A DNA stretch of 14,178 nt from Scleromatobacter sp045810285 (GCA_045810285.1 JBJMWE010000220.1:1-14178), one strand, 5' to 3'; shown: positions 1 through 7,336, numbered from the stretch's first letter. Translations and numbers: made by a program. Notes: generated by a model from the sequence alone, not told the origin.

Positions 1-118
1 CGAGCCCTCCCCAAAGACGAGCCCTCCCCAAAGACGAGCCCTCCCCAAAGACGAGCCCTCCCCAAAGACGAGCCCTCCCCAAAGTCGAGCCCTCCCCAAA
101 GACGAGCCCTTCCCCAAA
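1..118. repeat. 17-bp tandem repeat array (about 7 units)
   Basis: The unit CGAGCCCTCCCCAAAGA starts at 1, 18, 35, 52, 69 and 86. The unit at 69 differs only in its last base (T for A). A seventh, degenerate unit starts at 103 and carries one extra T. The array begins at the window edge, so it may be longer. On the minus strand each unit reads GGGGAGGG, giving two G-runs per unit. It lies downstream of the fumA terminator with no coding sequence evident. Function is unknown. It resembles a minisatellite-type intergenic repeat. Confidence 0.95.
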
Positions 119-127
119 CGAAGCCCC

Positions 128-156
128 GAAAACGAGAAAGCCCGCAAAACGCGGGC
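128..156 (-). terminator. intrinsic terminator of fumA
   Basis: Read on the minus strand, stem GCCCGC (156-151), loop GTTTT and stem GCGGGC (145-140) are followed by the T-rich run TTTCTCGTTTTC. It starts 26 bases past the fumA stop codon. The plus-strand side has no T-run, so it should act on minus-strand transcripts only. Confidence 0.85.
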
Positions 157-181
157 CTTCAGTCACACGGCGACCTGTCGA

Positions 182-1708
182 TCAGGCTACGGCAACCGGA
201 ATCTTGCCGATCTTCGCCTGCCACTCCTTGGGCCCCGTGATGTGCGCCGAAGTGCCACCCGAGTCGACCGCCACCGTCACCGGCATGTCGACGACGTCGA
301 ATTCGTAGATCGCTTCCATGCCCAGGTCCGCGAAGCCGACGACCTTGGCCGACTTGATCGCCTTCGACACGAGGTAGGCCGCGCCGCCCACCGCCATCAG
401 GTAGGCCGACTTGTGGTTCCGGATGGACTCGATGGCGACCGGGCCGCGCTCGGCCTTGCCGATCATCGCGATCAGGCCCGTCCTGGCGAGCATCATCTCG
501 GTGAACTTGTCCATGCGCGTGGCCGTCGTCGGGCCGGCCGGGCCCACCACCTCGTCGCGCACCGGGTCGACCGGGCCCACGTAGTAGATGACGCGGTTGG
601 TGAAGTCCACGGGCAGCGGCTCGCCCTTGGCCAGCATGTCCTGGATGCGCTTGTGCGCGGCGTCGCGGCCCGTGAGCATCTTGCCGTTCAGCAGGATCGT
701 GTCGCCGTGCTTCCACGTGGCCACTTCGGCCGGGGTGAGCTTGTCGAGGTCGACGCGCTTGCTCTTGTTGTAGTCGGGGGCCCACTTGACGTCGGGCCAC
801 AGGTCCAGGCTCGGGGCCTCGAGGAAGGCCGGGCCCGAGCCGTCGAGCACGAAGTGCGCGTGGCGCGTGGCGGCGCAGTTGGGGATCATCGCCACCGGCT
901 TGGACGCGGCGTGCGTGGGGAAGGTCTTGATCTTGATGTCCAGCACCGTGGTCAGGCCGCCCAGGCCCTGCGCGCCGATCCCCAGCGCGTTGACCTTCTC
1001 GTAGAGCTCGACGCGCAGTTCCTCGAGCTTGTTCGACGGGCCGCGCTGCAGCAGCTCGTACATGTCGATGTCTTCCATCAACGATTCCTTGGCCAGCAGC
1101 ATCGCCTTCTCGGCCGTGCCGCCGATGCCGATGCCCAGCATGCCCGGCGGGCACCAGCCCGCGCCCATCAGCGGCACCGTCTTGAGCACCCAGTCGACCA
1201 GGTTGTCGCTGGGATTCATCATGATGAACTTGCTCTTGTTCTCGGAGCCGCCGCCCTTGGCCGCGACGGTGACGTCCAGCTTGTCGCCGGGCACCAGCTG
1301 CACGTGCACGACGGCGGGCGTGTTGTCCTTGGTGTTCTTGCGCGCGAACAGGGGGTCGTCGAGGACGGAAGCGCGCAGCACGTTGTCCGGGTTCAGGTAG
1401 CCGCGGCGCACGCCTTCGTCCACCACCGCCTCGATGCCGGCGTCGCAGCCCTCGAAGCGCACGTCCATGCCGACCTTGAGGAACACGTTGACGATGCCGG
1501 TGTCCTGGCAGATCGGCCGCCGGCCTTCGGCGCTCATGCGCGAGTTCGTCAGGATCTGCGCGATCGCGTCCTTGGCCGCCGGGCTCTCCTCGCGCTCGTA
1601 GGCGCGCGCGAGATGGGCGATGTAGTCGGCGGGGTGGTAGTACGAGATGAACTGGAGCGCGGAAGCGACGCTCTCGATCAGATCGGCGGCTTTGATGATG
1701 GTGGGCAT
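182..1708 (-). CDS. fumA: class I fumarate hydratase (iron-sulfur fumarase)
   Basis: This 508-residue cytoplasmic enzyme interconverts fumarate and L-malate in the TCA cycle. It has the fused layout of class I fumarases, with an N-terminal catalytic domain (about 1-285) and a C-terminal domain (about 290-500). The three cysteines expected to hold the oxygen-sensitive [4Fe-4S] cluster are visible: C67 (ICQDTG), C186 (GWCPPG) and C278 (PNCAATRH). Other family signatures are KGGGSENKS near 151 and GPTTATRMD near 392. The length fits bacterial class I enzymes (about 500-550). The ATG at 1708 is chosen because the N-terminus (DLIESVASALQFISYYHP) is the conserved beginning of the family. No strong Shine-Dalgarno sequence precedes it. 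The gene is followed by its own terminator and is 151 bp from the acyltransferase gene upstream, so it may have its own promoter. The symbol is assigned by family; fumB or plain fum would be equivalent. Confidence 0.96.
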   Translation of the reverse strand: MPTIIKAADLIESVASALQFISYYHPADYIAHLARAYEREESPAAKDAIAQILTNSRMSAEGRRPICQDTGIVNVFLKVGMDVRFEGCDAGIEAVVDEGVRRGYLNPDNVLRASVLDDPLFARKNTKDNTPAVVHVQLVPGDKLDVTVAAKGGGSENKSKFIMMNPSDNLVDWVLKTVPLMGAGWCPPGMLGIGIGGTAEKAMLLAKESLMEDIDMYELLQRGPSNKLEELRVELYEKVNALGIGAQGLGGLTTVLDIKIKTFPTHAASKPVAMIPNCAATRHAHFVLDGSGPAFLEAPSLDLWPDVKWAPDYNKSKRVDLDKLTPAEVATWKHGDTILLNGKMLTGRDAAHKRIQDMLAKGEPLPVDFTNRVIYYVGPVDPVRDEVVGPAGPTTATRMDKFTEMMLARTGLIAMIGKAERGPVAIESIRNHKSAYLMAVGGAAYLVSKAIKSAKVVGFADLGMEAIYEFDVVDMPVTVAVDSGGTSAHITGPKEWQAKIGKIPVAVA

Positions 1709-1740
1709 GGTCTGGCCGGGGTTGCTGGAGGCAGTCCGCC

Positions 1741-1757
1741 ATTATCCGCCGCGGCGG
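1741..1757 (-). promoter_or_regulatory. possible fumA promoter -10 with overlapping 12-bp palindrome
   Basis: In the 151-bp gap upstream of fumA, the minus strand reads GATAAT at 1746-1741, a 5/6 match to the sigma70 -10 box, about 32 bases before the start codon. No good -35 box is seen. The perfect palindrome CCGCCGCGGCGG (1746-1757) abuts the -10 and could be an operator or simply GC-rich chance. Apart from this, the gap 1709-1859 shows nothing recognisable. Confidence 0.3.
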
Positions 1758-1859
1758 AGCCGCAGCGCCACGGTCGGGCACTGGGCGCCCCTGCCGCAGG
1801 GTTCGGACGCTGGCACGCGCTCGGCGGGGATGCGGGAACGAACCGGCGGGGCGGCCGGA

Positions 1860-2903
1860 TCATCCGCCCGCGCTCTCGATCGCGGGCGTGACGCTCGCGC
1901 GTTGCCGCTTGCGCCAGCGCTGGAAGCGTTCGCGCACCGGCACCTCCACGGCGTAGTGCAGCGCGGTGGCAGCGGCCAGCGATACCGCGATCGCCGCCAG
2001 CAGGGCCCAGCCGTAGGCCACCGCGTGCGCACGAAGCACGTGGATGACCACGTAGCCGATGTTCTGGTGCAGCAGGTACAGCGGGTACGAGATGGCGCCC
2101 AGGAAGACCAGCACGCGGGTGTCGAGCAGCTGCGCGCGGCGCTGCGAGACGAGCCAGAACACGCCCACGATCGCCAGCGCCAGCAGCAGGCCGTGGGGCC
2201 CTTGCGCGAGGAAGGCGACCGCCGCGGCGAGGGCGTACTGCAGCCAGCTCGCGCGCGCCGTGTGGCCGGCCTGGTAGTCGAGCCAGGCGGTGACGCCGAT
2301 CCCGAAGTAGCCGCAATGCACCAGCAGCAGCGTCCGGTCGAGAATCACTGGCAGGGGGCGGCCGAAGTACCTGCAGGCGAGGAACGCGGCGATGCCCACG
2401 AGCATCCATGCCGTGACGAGCGCGCGGGCGCGCGGCAGCCAGCCGGCGGCGAACACGGCGACGATCCACGCGTAGAACACGAGTTCGACCTCGAGGCTCC
2501 AGTAGACGCTGTCGACGTCGGGGACGTGGAAGTATTCCTGCAGCATCGTCAGGTTGAACGCGGCCTGCGGCGCGGTCACGGTGCGCCCGGCCAGCGGCCA
2601 CAGGGCCATCACGACGAAGGTGGTGGCCACGCCGGCCCAGTACGTGGGGTAGAGGCGCGCGGCGCGCGCGATGACGAACTCGCCGGCGGTACGCATCCGG
2701 GCGAGCGTCATCAGCATCACGAAGCCGCTGATCGCGAAGAACAGCTCGACGCCGTAGATGCCGTCGCCGACGTGGAACGGTGCGTCGCCGTCGCCGAAGA
2801 TCTGGCCGTAGCGCACCGTGTAGTGAAACAGGATCACCCACGATGCGGCGATGCCGCGCAGCGCATCGAGTTCCCTGCTGCGGGAAGCGTTGGACGTGTT
2901 CAT
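1860..2903 (-). CDS. acyltransferase 3 family membrane protein (OafA/YrhL-like)
   Basis: This 347-residue polytopic inner-membrane protein belongs to the acyltransferase-3 family, whose members move acetyl or other acyl groups onto sugars of O-antigen, exopolysaccharide or glycolipids. Visible family signatures are RELDALRGIAASWVILFHY at 10-28 with the conserved His27, the second-helix motif GVELFFAISGFVM at 51-63, the R-rich loop ARAARLYPTYW near 79-89, SVYWSLEVELVFY near 132-144, and LGAISYPLYLLHQNIGYV near 268-285. The C-terminus VPVRERFQRW fits the usual basic end after the last helix. About ten hydrophobic segments are present. The ATG at 2903 has a strong Shine-Dalgarno AGGAGGG (2913-2907). 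No polysaccharide biosynthesis genes are nearby, so the acceptor cannot be told. It could be read through into fumA, 151 bp downstream. An 8-bp inverted repeat (1865-1872/1881-1888) overlaps its last codons. Confidence 0.9.
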   Translation of the reverse strand: MNTSNASRSRELDALRGIAASWVILFHYTVRYGQIFGDGDAPFHVGDGIYGVELFFAISGFVMLMTLARMRTAGEFVIARAARLYPTYWAGVATTFVVMALWPLAGRTVTAPQAAFNLTMLQEYFHVPDVDSVYWSLEVELVFYAWIVAVFAAGWLPRARALVTAWMLVGIAAFLACRYFGRPLPVILDRTLLLVHCGYFGIGVTAWLDYQAGHTARASWLQYALAAAVAFLAQGPHGLLLALAIVGVFWLVSQRRAQLLDTRVLVFLGAISYPLYLLHQNIGYVVIHVLRAHAVAYGWALLAAIAVSLAAATALHYAVEVPVRERFQRWRKRQRASVTPAIESAGG

Positions 2904-3117
2904 GGACCCTCCTCGTGCCGAGGGCCTCTCCGGCGCGCGCGTCCAGAGGCCGCGGGCGATGGGGGCGGTGACGTCGTTCAGGCGACGTTTGCCGGCACTC
3001 CGGGAGTGTGTTCCCTGCCAGCCGCGCGCGCGTTGCGCGGCGGCCCGCCATCCCTACCTTGACCGGGGGGCGATGGCTGGACGCTATCGAGTCGCCCGGC
3101 AGGTTTGCCGAAAGCTT
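2904..3117. other. intergenic region between dgkA and the acyltransferase gene
   Basis: This gap of 214 bp has no credible gene. It holds a 6-bp-stem hairpin, ACGTCG-TTCAGG-CGACGT (2971-2988), and a tight hairpin, CACTC-CGG-GAGTG (2996-3008). Neither is followed by a T-run in either direction. No terminator for dgkA is evident; the palindrome GAAAGCTTTC (3110-3119) overlaps the dgkA stop codon but lacks a T-run. The acyltransferase promoter should lie here, but no clear boxes were found. Confidence 0.5.
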
Positions 3118-3519
3118 TCAGGCGCGCAGGTGCCCTGCGATCACGCCGCCGTACGCCAGGACGCACAGCACGATGGCCACGAGCACCATCGCGCTGCCCA
3201 TGTCCTTGGCGCGGCCGGACAGCTCGTGGAATTCGGGCCCGATGCGGTCGACGACGGCCTCGAGCGCGCTGTTGGCGATCTCGCAGATCAGCACCAGGCC
3301 CACGCTCAGGAGCAGCATCATCGTCTCGACCCAGCTGCGGCCCAGGTACAGGGCGAGCGGCACGAGCACGACGCTCAGCGCCACCTCCTGGCGGAACGCC
3401 TTCTCCCGCCAGGCGGCGCGCAGCCCCTTCAGGCTGATGTCGAACGCGCGCGCGATGCGGTCCAGGCCGGTGCGCGTCTTCTGCACCTGGTGGTCTTCGA
3501 GGTCGGGGGTCTCCTGCAT
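3118..3519 (-). CDS. dgkA: diacylglycerol kinase (DgkA, prokaryotic type)
   Basis: This 133-residue inner-membrane enzyme phosphorylates diacylglycerol to phosphatidic acid with ATP, recycling diacylglycerol released by lipid-dependent envelope reactions. The family core is clear: EKAFRQE at 39-45, EIANSALEAVVDRIG at 80-94 and HELSGRAKDMGSAMV at 98-112. Glu39 and Glu87 match the metal-binding and catalytic glutamates known in E. coli DgkA (E28 and E76). Three transmembrane helices fit about 46-60, 64-83 and 109-128. It is about 11 residues longer than the E. coli enzyme, all at a hydrophilic N-terminus. The start at 3519 lies 9 bp after the yqhA stop, implying co-transcription. No distinct Shine-Dalgarno sequence is seen, so translational coupling is likely. 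Confidence 0.95.
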   Translation of the reverse strand: MQETPDLEDHQVQKTRTGLDRIARAFDISLKGLRAAWREKAFRQEVALSVVLVPLALYLGRSWVETMMLLLSVGLVLICEIANSALEAVVDRIGPEFHELSGRAKDMGSAMVLVAIVLCVLAYGGVIAGHLRA

Positions 3520-3528
3520 GGCGGGCGC

Positions 3529-4143
3529 TCAGTGTCGGGGTGCGTGTTGCGGCAGCAGCCGGTCGACGTAGGCCAGCGCCAGCGCCGAGATGAGGAACGC
3601 CATGTGGATGAGCGTCTGCCACATCAGCACCTTGGCGTCGTAGGCGTCGGCGTTGATGAAGGTGCGAAGCAGGTGGATCGAGCTGATGCCGATGATGGCG
3701 GTGCCGAGCTTGACCTTGAGCACGGAGGCGTTGACGTGGGACAGCCATTCCGGCTGGTCGCGGTGGCCCTCGAGGTCCAGGCGCGACACGAACGTCTCGT
3801 AGCCGCCGATGATCACCATCACGAGCAGGTTGGAGATCATCACCACGTCGATCAGCCCCAGCACCACCAGCATGATGACCGTTTCGTTGAGCGATGTGAC
3901 GGTGGTCGCCGCGCCCGGATCGCCCTGCGGCGGGTGGTATCCGATGCTCTGGACGAGAATTTGCAGTGCATGCCCGTCGCCCAACGCCGCTTGCAGAAGA
4001 TGTACCAGTTCGATCCAGAAATGCACCACATAGACACACTGCGCCAGGATCAACCCCAGGTAGAGTGGCAGCTGGAGCCAGCGCGTCGCGAAGATGAGTC
4101 GCGGCAGCGGGCGAAGGCGGGGAGGGGGCGTGTTCGGAGTCAT
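3529..4143 (-). CDS. yqhA: YqhA/UPF0114 family inner-membrane protein (TIGR00645)
   Basis: This 204-residue multi-spanning membrane protein has the signature of the YqhA (UPF0114, TIGR00645) family, whose function is not established. The helix about 90-112 contains VVLGLIDVVMISNLLVMVII. It is followed by GGYETFVSRLDLEGH at 113-127, PEWLSHVNASVLKVKLGTAI at 131-150 and ISSIHLLRTFINA at 153-165. Hydrophobic segments fit about 24-42, 88-112, 146-160 and 175-193. The start at 4143 is chosen because the conserved family region begins soon after it. The same frame stays open to 4356, but that extension has no family-like sequence and would cover the acs promoter region. The gene is divergent from acs and 9 bp upstream of dgkA. 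Confidence 0.9.
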   Translation of the reverse strand: MTPNTPPPRLRPLPRLIFATRWLQLPLYLGLILAQCVYVVHFWIELVHLLQAALGDGHALQILVQSIGYHPPQGDPGAATTVTSLNETVIMLVVLGLIDVVMISNLLVMVIIGGYETFVSRLDLEGHRDQPEWLSHVNASVLKVKLGTAIIGISSIHLLRTFINADAYDAKVLMWQTLIHMAFLISALALAYVDRLLPQHAPRH

Positions 4144-4178
4144 GGGGCCCTGTTCAAGGTCGTGGGGGTGCACGGCCG

Positions 4179-4184
4179 ATTGTA
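4179..4184 (-). promoter_or_regulatory. candidate -10 box for yqhA-dgkA
   Basis: The minus strand reads TACAAT at 4184-4179, a 5/6 match to the sigma70 -10 box, placing a transcript start about 28 bases before the yqhA ATG. No convincing -35 box lies at the correct distance, so an activator may be needed or the box may be chance. Confidence 0.35.
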
Positions 4185-4247
4185 GGGAGCGCCCAGCACC
4201 AGGCGAGTCAGGCCTGGGTAAGAGCGCCGACCCAACATGGTGGCGAC

Positions 4248-4262
4248 CCGTTCCATGAACGG
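4248..4262. promoter_or_regulatory. inverted repeat CCGTTC-CAT-GAACGG between yqhA and acs
   Basis: A perfect 6-bp dyad with a 3-base spacer sits near the middle of the 215-bp divergent gap (4144-4358), about 97 bp upstream of the acs start and 105 bp from the yqhA start. The size and symmetry suit a dimeric regulator. No regulator is named, since acs control differs among betaproteobacteria. The acs promoter itself is not obvious. Confidence 0.4.
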
Positions 4263-4358
4263 CCCGCTCGGCTTCGCGACCGGTCCCGTCGAAGTAGCAG
4301 AATCGAGAGATCCAGACAGGAGTCCGCACGGATTCCGCCATTCCAGGAGACAGCATCC

Positions 4359-6338
4359 ATGAGCGCCGCAGAGCACACCCCGCACGAGCTGCATACCTAT
4401 GATCCGCCGGCCGGCCTGAAGGCGCAGGCCTGGGTCAGCGGCATGGAGGCCTACGACGCGCTGTGCGCGGAGGCCGAGGCCGACCACGAAGCCTTCTGGG
4501 CGAAGCGCGCGCGCGAACTCCTGTCCTGGAAGACGCCGTTCACGCAGACGCTGGACGCCAGCGACGCCCCGTTCTACAAGTGGTTCAGCGACGGCACGCT
4601 CAACGCGTCGTACAACTGCCTGGATCGCCAGGTCGAGGCCGGCCTCGGCGACAAGGTCGCCATCATCTTCGAGGCCGACGACGGCAGCGTCACGCGCGTC
4701 ACCTACAAGGACCTGCTGGCGCGCACCTGCCGCCTGGCCAACGCGCTCAAGGCGCGCGGCGTCGCCAAGGGCGACCGGGTCGTCATCTACATGCCGATGT
4801 CCGTCGAGGGCGTCGTGGCGATGCAGGCCTGCGCCCGCATCGGCGCGCCGCACTCGGTGGTGTTCGGCGGCTTCTCGGCGCAGAGCCTGCGCGACCGCCT
4901 CGAGGACACGAAGGCCGTGGCCATCATCACGGCCGACGAGCAGATGCGCGGCGGCAAGGCGCTGGCGCTGAAGTCCATCGTCGATGACGCCATCGCGCTC
5001 GGCGGCTGCGAGGCGGTCAAGGACGTCATCGTCTACAAGCGCACCGGCGGCGCCATCGCCTGGACGCCGCGCGACCTGTGGATGCACGAGCTCGCCGACG
5101 CCGCGAGCGACACCTGCGAGCCCGAGTGGGTCGGCGCGGAACATCCGCTGTTCCTGCTCTACACCTCCGGCTCCACCGGCAAGCCCAAGGGCGTGCAGCA
5201 TTCCACCGGCGGCTACCTGCTGCACGCGGCGCTCACCACGAAGTGGACGTTCGACCTGAAGGCCGACGACGTCTTCTGGTGCACCGCCGACATCGGCTGG
5301 GTCACCGGCCACACCTACATCACCTACGGCCCGCTCGCGCTCGGCGGCACCGAGATCGTGTTCGAAGGCGTGCCCACGTACCCGGATGCGGGCCGCTTCT
5401 GGAAGATGATCCAGGACCACAAGGTCACCAAGTTCTACACCGCGCCCACCGCCATCCGCTCGCTGATCAAGGCGGCCGAGACGAACGGCAAGGTGCATCC
5501 GAGGAACTACGACCTCACGAGCCTGAAGATCCTGGGCTCCGTCGGCGAGCCGATCAACCCGGCCGCGTGGGAGTGGTACCACGAGCACGTCGGGGGCGGC
5601 CGCTGCCCCATCGTCGACACCTTCTGGCAGACCGAGACGGGTGGCCACATGATCACGCCGCTGCCGGGCGCCACGCCGCTGGTGCCGGGCTCGTGCACGC
5701 TGCCGTTCCCCGGCATCGACGCGGCGGTGGTCGACGAGATGGGCCACGACGTGCCCAATGGCACCGGCGGCATCCTGGTCGTCAGGAAGCCGTGGCCGTC
5801 GATGATCCGCACGATCTTCGGCGACCCGGAGCGCTTCAAGAAGAGCTACTACCCGGCCGAGCTCAAGGGCTACTACCTGGCGGGCGACGGCGCGATCCGC
5901 GACGCGAAGACGGGCTACTTCACGATCACCGGCCGCATCGACGACGTGCTCAACGTCTCGGGCCATCGCATGGGCACGATGGAGATCGAATCGGCGCTGG
6001 TGTCGTGCACCGAGCTCGTGGCCGAGGCCGCGGTCGTCGGCCGCCCCGACGACACCACCGGCGAGGCCATCTGCGCCTTCGTCGTGCTCAAGCGCTCGCG
6101 CCCGACGGGCGACGAGGCCAAGGCGATCGCCAAGCAGCTGCGCGACTGGGTCGGCAAGGAGATCGGCCCCATCGCCAAGGCCAAGGACATCCGCTTCGGC
6201 GACAACCTGCCCAAGACCCGCTCCGGCAAGATCATGCGGCGCCTGCTGCGCGACATCGCCAAGGGCCAGAAGGTCACGCAGGACACCAGCACCCTGGAGA
6301 ATCCGGCGATCCTGGACCAGTTGGCCGAGAACAACTGA
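4359..6338 (+). CDS. acs: acetyl-CoA synthetase (AMP-forming acetate-CoA ligase)
   Basis: This 659-residue cytoplasmic enzyme activates acetate with ATP and CoA through acetyl-AMP, feeding acetyl-CoA to the TCA and glyoxylate cycles. Its length matches the family (E. coli 652). Motifs in order are the P-loop-like YTSGSTGKPKGV at 268-279, FWCTADIGWVTGHTYITYGP at 306-324, TFWQTETGGH at 421-430 (the tryptophan that limits the pocket to acetate), GRIDDVLNVSGHRMGTMEIE at 525-544, and PKTRSGKIMRRLLRDIA from 618. Lys624 in that last motif is the lysine known to be reversibly acetylated to switch Acs off. The ATG at 4359 is preceded by AGGAGA at 4345-4350, spacing 8, and the N-terminus is family-like. 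It is divergent from yqhA, and transcription probably ends at the hairpin at 6418-6450. A second hairpin (GTCTGC-GCGGCA-GCAGAC, 6348-6365) without a T-run follows the stop. Confidence 0.98.
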   Translation: MSAAEHTPHELHTYDPPAGLKAQAWVSGMEAYDALCAEAEADHEAFWAKRARELLSWKTPFTQTLDASDAPFYKWFSDGTLNASYNCLDRQVEAGLGDKVAIIFEADDGSVTRVTYKDLLARTCRLANALKARGVAKGDRVVIYMPMSVEGVVAMQACARIGAPHSVVFGGFSAQSLRDRLEDTKAVAIITADEQMRGGKALALKSIVDDAIALGGCEAVKDVIVYKRTGGAIAWTPRDLWMHELADAASDTCEPEWVGAEHPLFLLYTSGSTGKPKGVQHSTGGYLLHAALTTKWTFDLKADDVFWCTADIGWVTGHTYITYGPLALGGTEIVFEGVPTYPDAGRFWKMIQDHKVTKFYTAPTAIRSLIKAAETNGKVHPRNYDLTSLKILGSVGEPINPAAWEWYHEHVGGGRCPIVDTFWQTETGGHMITPLPGATPLVPGSCTLPFPGIDAAVVDEMGHDVPNGTGGILVVRKPWPSMIRTIFGDPERFKKSYYPAELKGYYLAGDGAIRDAKTGYFTITGRIDDVLNVSGHRMGTMEIESALVSCTELVAEAAVVGRPDDTTGEAICAFVVLKRSRPTGDEAKAIAKQLRDWVGKEIGPIAKAKDIRFGDNLPKTRSGKIMRRLLRDIAKGQKVTQDTSTLENPAILDQLAENN

Positions 6339-6397
6339 CGGCCAGGAGTCTGCGCGGCAGCAGACGCCTCCCGCGGCGCACGCTCCTGGGTGCCGCC

Positions 6398-6409
6398 GGC
6401 CGAGAACAA
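6398..6409 (+). repeat. 12-bp direct repeat of the acs 3' end
   Basis: GGCCGAGAACAA occurs in the last codons of acs (6323-6334) and again here, 75 bp downstream in the gap. It may be a remnant of a short duplication or an ancestral alternative end of acs. Chance cannot be excluded. Confidence 0.5.
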
Positions 6410-6417
6410 ATGTACGA

Positions 6418-6450
6418 GAAGGCGCGCCCGCGGGTGCGCCTTCGTCCTTT
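6418..6450 (+). terminator. intrinsic terminator downstream of acs
   Basis: An 8-bp perfect stem, GAAGGCGC (6418-6425) and GCGCCTTC (6436-6443), encloses a 10-base GC-rich loop and is followed by GTCCTTT. It lies 80 bp after the acs stop and before the next plus-strand gene, so it should separate acs from the Trp-rich protein gene. The T-run is short, so termination may be partial. Confidence 0.75.
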
Positions 6451-6585
6451 GCGCGACGGTGTTGCTGCTACATTGGCGCGATTCGTCCATTCAACGTGAT
6501 CCCGGACGCCCTCGTCCGGACGCCGGCGCCGCCCTCGATGCAGCGCCAGGCGCCCGGCAGCGGCGGCCGGGGCAGGGGTTCCGGC

Positions 6586-6873
6586 ATGTTGTTCGTCCTG
6601 ATCGGTGTGATCCTGATCATCTGCAACTTCTTCGACATCGGCCCGATGGGCAAGTGGAACTGGGAACTCATGGGCGACCTGTGGAAGTTCGCACTGCCGT
6701 TCGGCATCGCGGTGGCCTGGTGGATCTGGGCCGATGCGAGCGGCTGGACGAAGCGCCGGGCCATGCAACGCGATGCCGAGCGCAAGCGCGACCGCCTGGA
6801 TCGCAACATCGACGCCATGGGCCTGGGCTACCTGCACAAGCACCGCGACGGCAAGAAGCGGTCGAAGCACTGA
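6586..6873 (+). CDS. small Trp-rich membrane protein (TIGR04438-like)
   Basis: This 95-residue protein contains seven tryptophans. It has an N-terminal hydrophobic helix (about 2-16, LFVLIGVILIICNFF), a second helix (about 36-48) containing WWIWADASGWTKRRAM at 45-60, and a charged tail rich in Arg, Lys and Asp. This layout and the ADASGxTKRR motif match, as I recall, the small Trp-rich protein family of Burkholderiales (TIGR04438), which has no assigned function. The frame is open from an ATG at 6496. The start at 6586 is preferred because AGGGG (6574-6578) sits 7 bases upstream, because the hydrophobic family region begins right there, and because the upstream stretch is low-complexity Gly, Pro and Arg. 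It follows the acs terminator; a weak TACATT at 6469 could be its -10. The next gene begins 11 bp after its stop, so the two are probably co-transcribed. Confidence 0.8.
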   Translation: MLFVLIGVILIICNFFDIGPMGKWNWELMGDLWKFALPFGIAVAWWIWADASGWTKRRAMQRDAERKRDRLDRNIDAMGLGYLHKHRDGKKRSKH

Positions 6874-6884
6874 GAGCGCGCGGC

Positions 6885-7295
6885 ATGCCGCTGAAGATCG
6901 CCGCCAGGGAAACGCTGCGCGTGGGCCGGCCCCTGGTGGTCGACGCGGATTCGCCCGCCGGCCGCTACGCTGCCGTGTTCGAGGACGACGGCCGGTCCGG
7001 CCTGTTCTATGCCATCGACACCGACGTCGAGGACGCCAACCCGGTGCAGGACGCCCTGCTGGTCTACGTGGCCGCGGACGTCAGCGACGCCGCGCTCGAC
7101 TCGACGCTGGAGATCGGCTGGTCCGACGACGGCCGCAAGGCTCTGCTGCTGATCAACGACCACCCGCACGCGGCGTTCGACTTCGAGCGCCGCCAGGGCT
7201 GGTGCCTGACCGGGCTGCCCGACGCCGCCGTGAACAAGGCGTGGTCGAAGGCGTCGCGGCAGTGGAGCGAGGACGTCGAGGCCTTGTTCGAGTGA
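6885..7295 (+). CDS. DUF2251-like protein of unknown function
   Basis: This 136-residue soluble, acidic protein has no signal peptide or membrane segment. It contains AVFEDDGRSGLFYAIDTD at 30-47, DALLVYV at 56-62, IGWSDDGRKALLLINDHPHA at 77-96, and FDFERRQGWCLTG at 98-110. The VFEDDGxxGxFYA and INDxPHAxFDF patterns resemble the DUF2251 family as I remember it; a profile search would settle this. No catalytic residues can be assigned. The ATG at 6885 is 11 bases after the stop of the Trp-rich protein gene, with only a weak GAGAG upstream, so translation is probably coupled to the upstream gene. The family assignment is moderate; that the gene is real is near certain from codon pattern and position. 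Confidence 0.75.
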   Translation: MPLKIAARETLRVGRPLVVDADSPAGRYAAVFEDDGRSGLFYAIDTDVEDANPVQDALLVYVAADVSDAALDSTLEIGWSDDGRKALLLINDHPHAAFDFERRQGWCLTGLPDAAVNKAWSKASRQWSEDVEALFE

Positions 7296-7336
7296 GCCAG
7301 CCGTCGCAGACTAGCGACTTCGGGCGCCCCACCGGC

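Noticed and set aside
1..118. CRISPR array
   Set aside because: The 17-bp units are directly adjacent with no variable spacers, and no cas genes are present.
159..1781. A long minus-strand frame (540 codons) and a 549-codon plus-strand frame (242-1891) over fumA
   Set aside because: Both shadow fumA in other frames and have Arg/His/Gly-rich composition. The fumA frame has full-length family motifs.
4144..4356. N-terminal extension of yqhA by about 71 codons
   Set aside because: It lacks family similarity and would consume the divergent promoter region next to acs.
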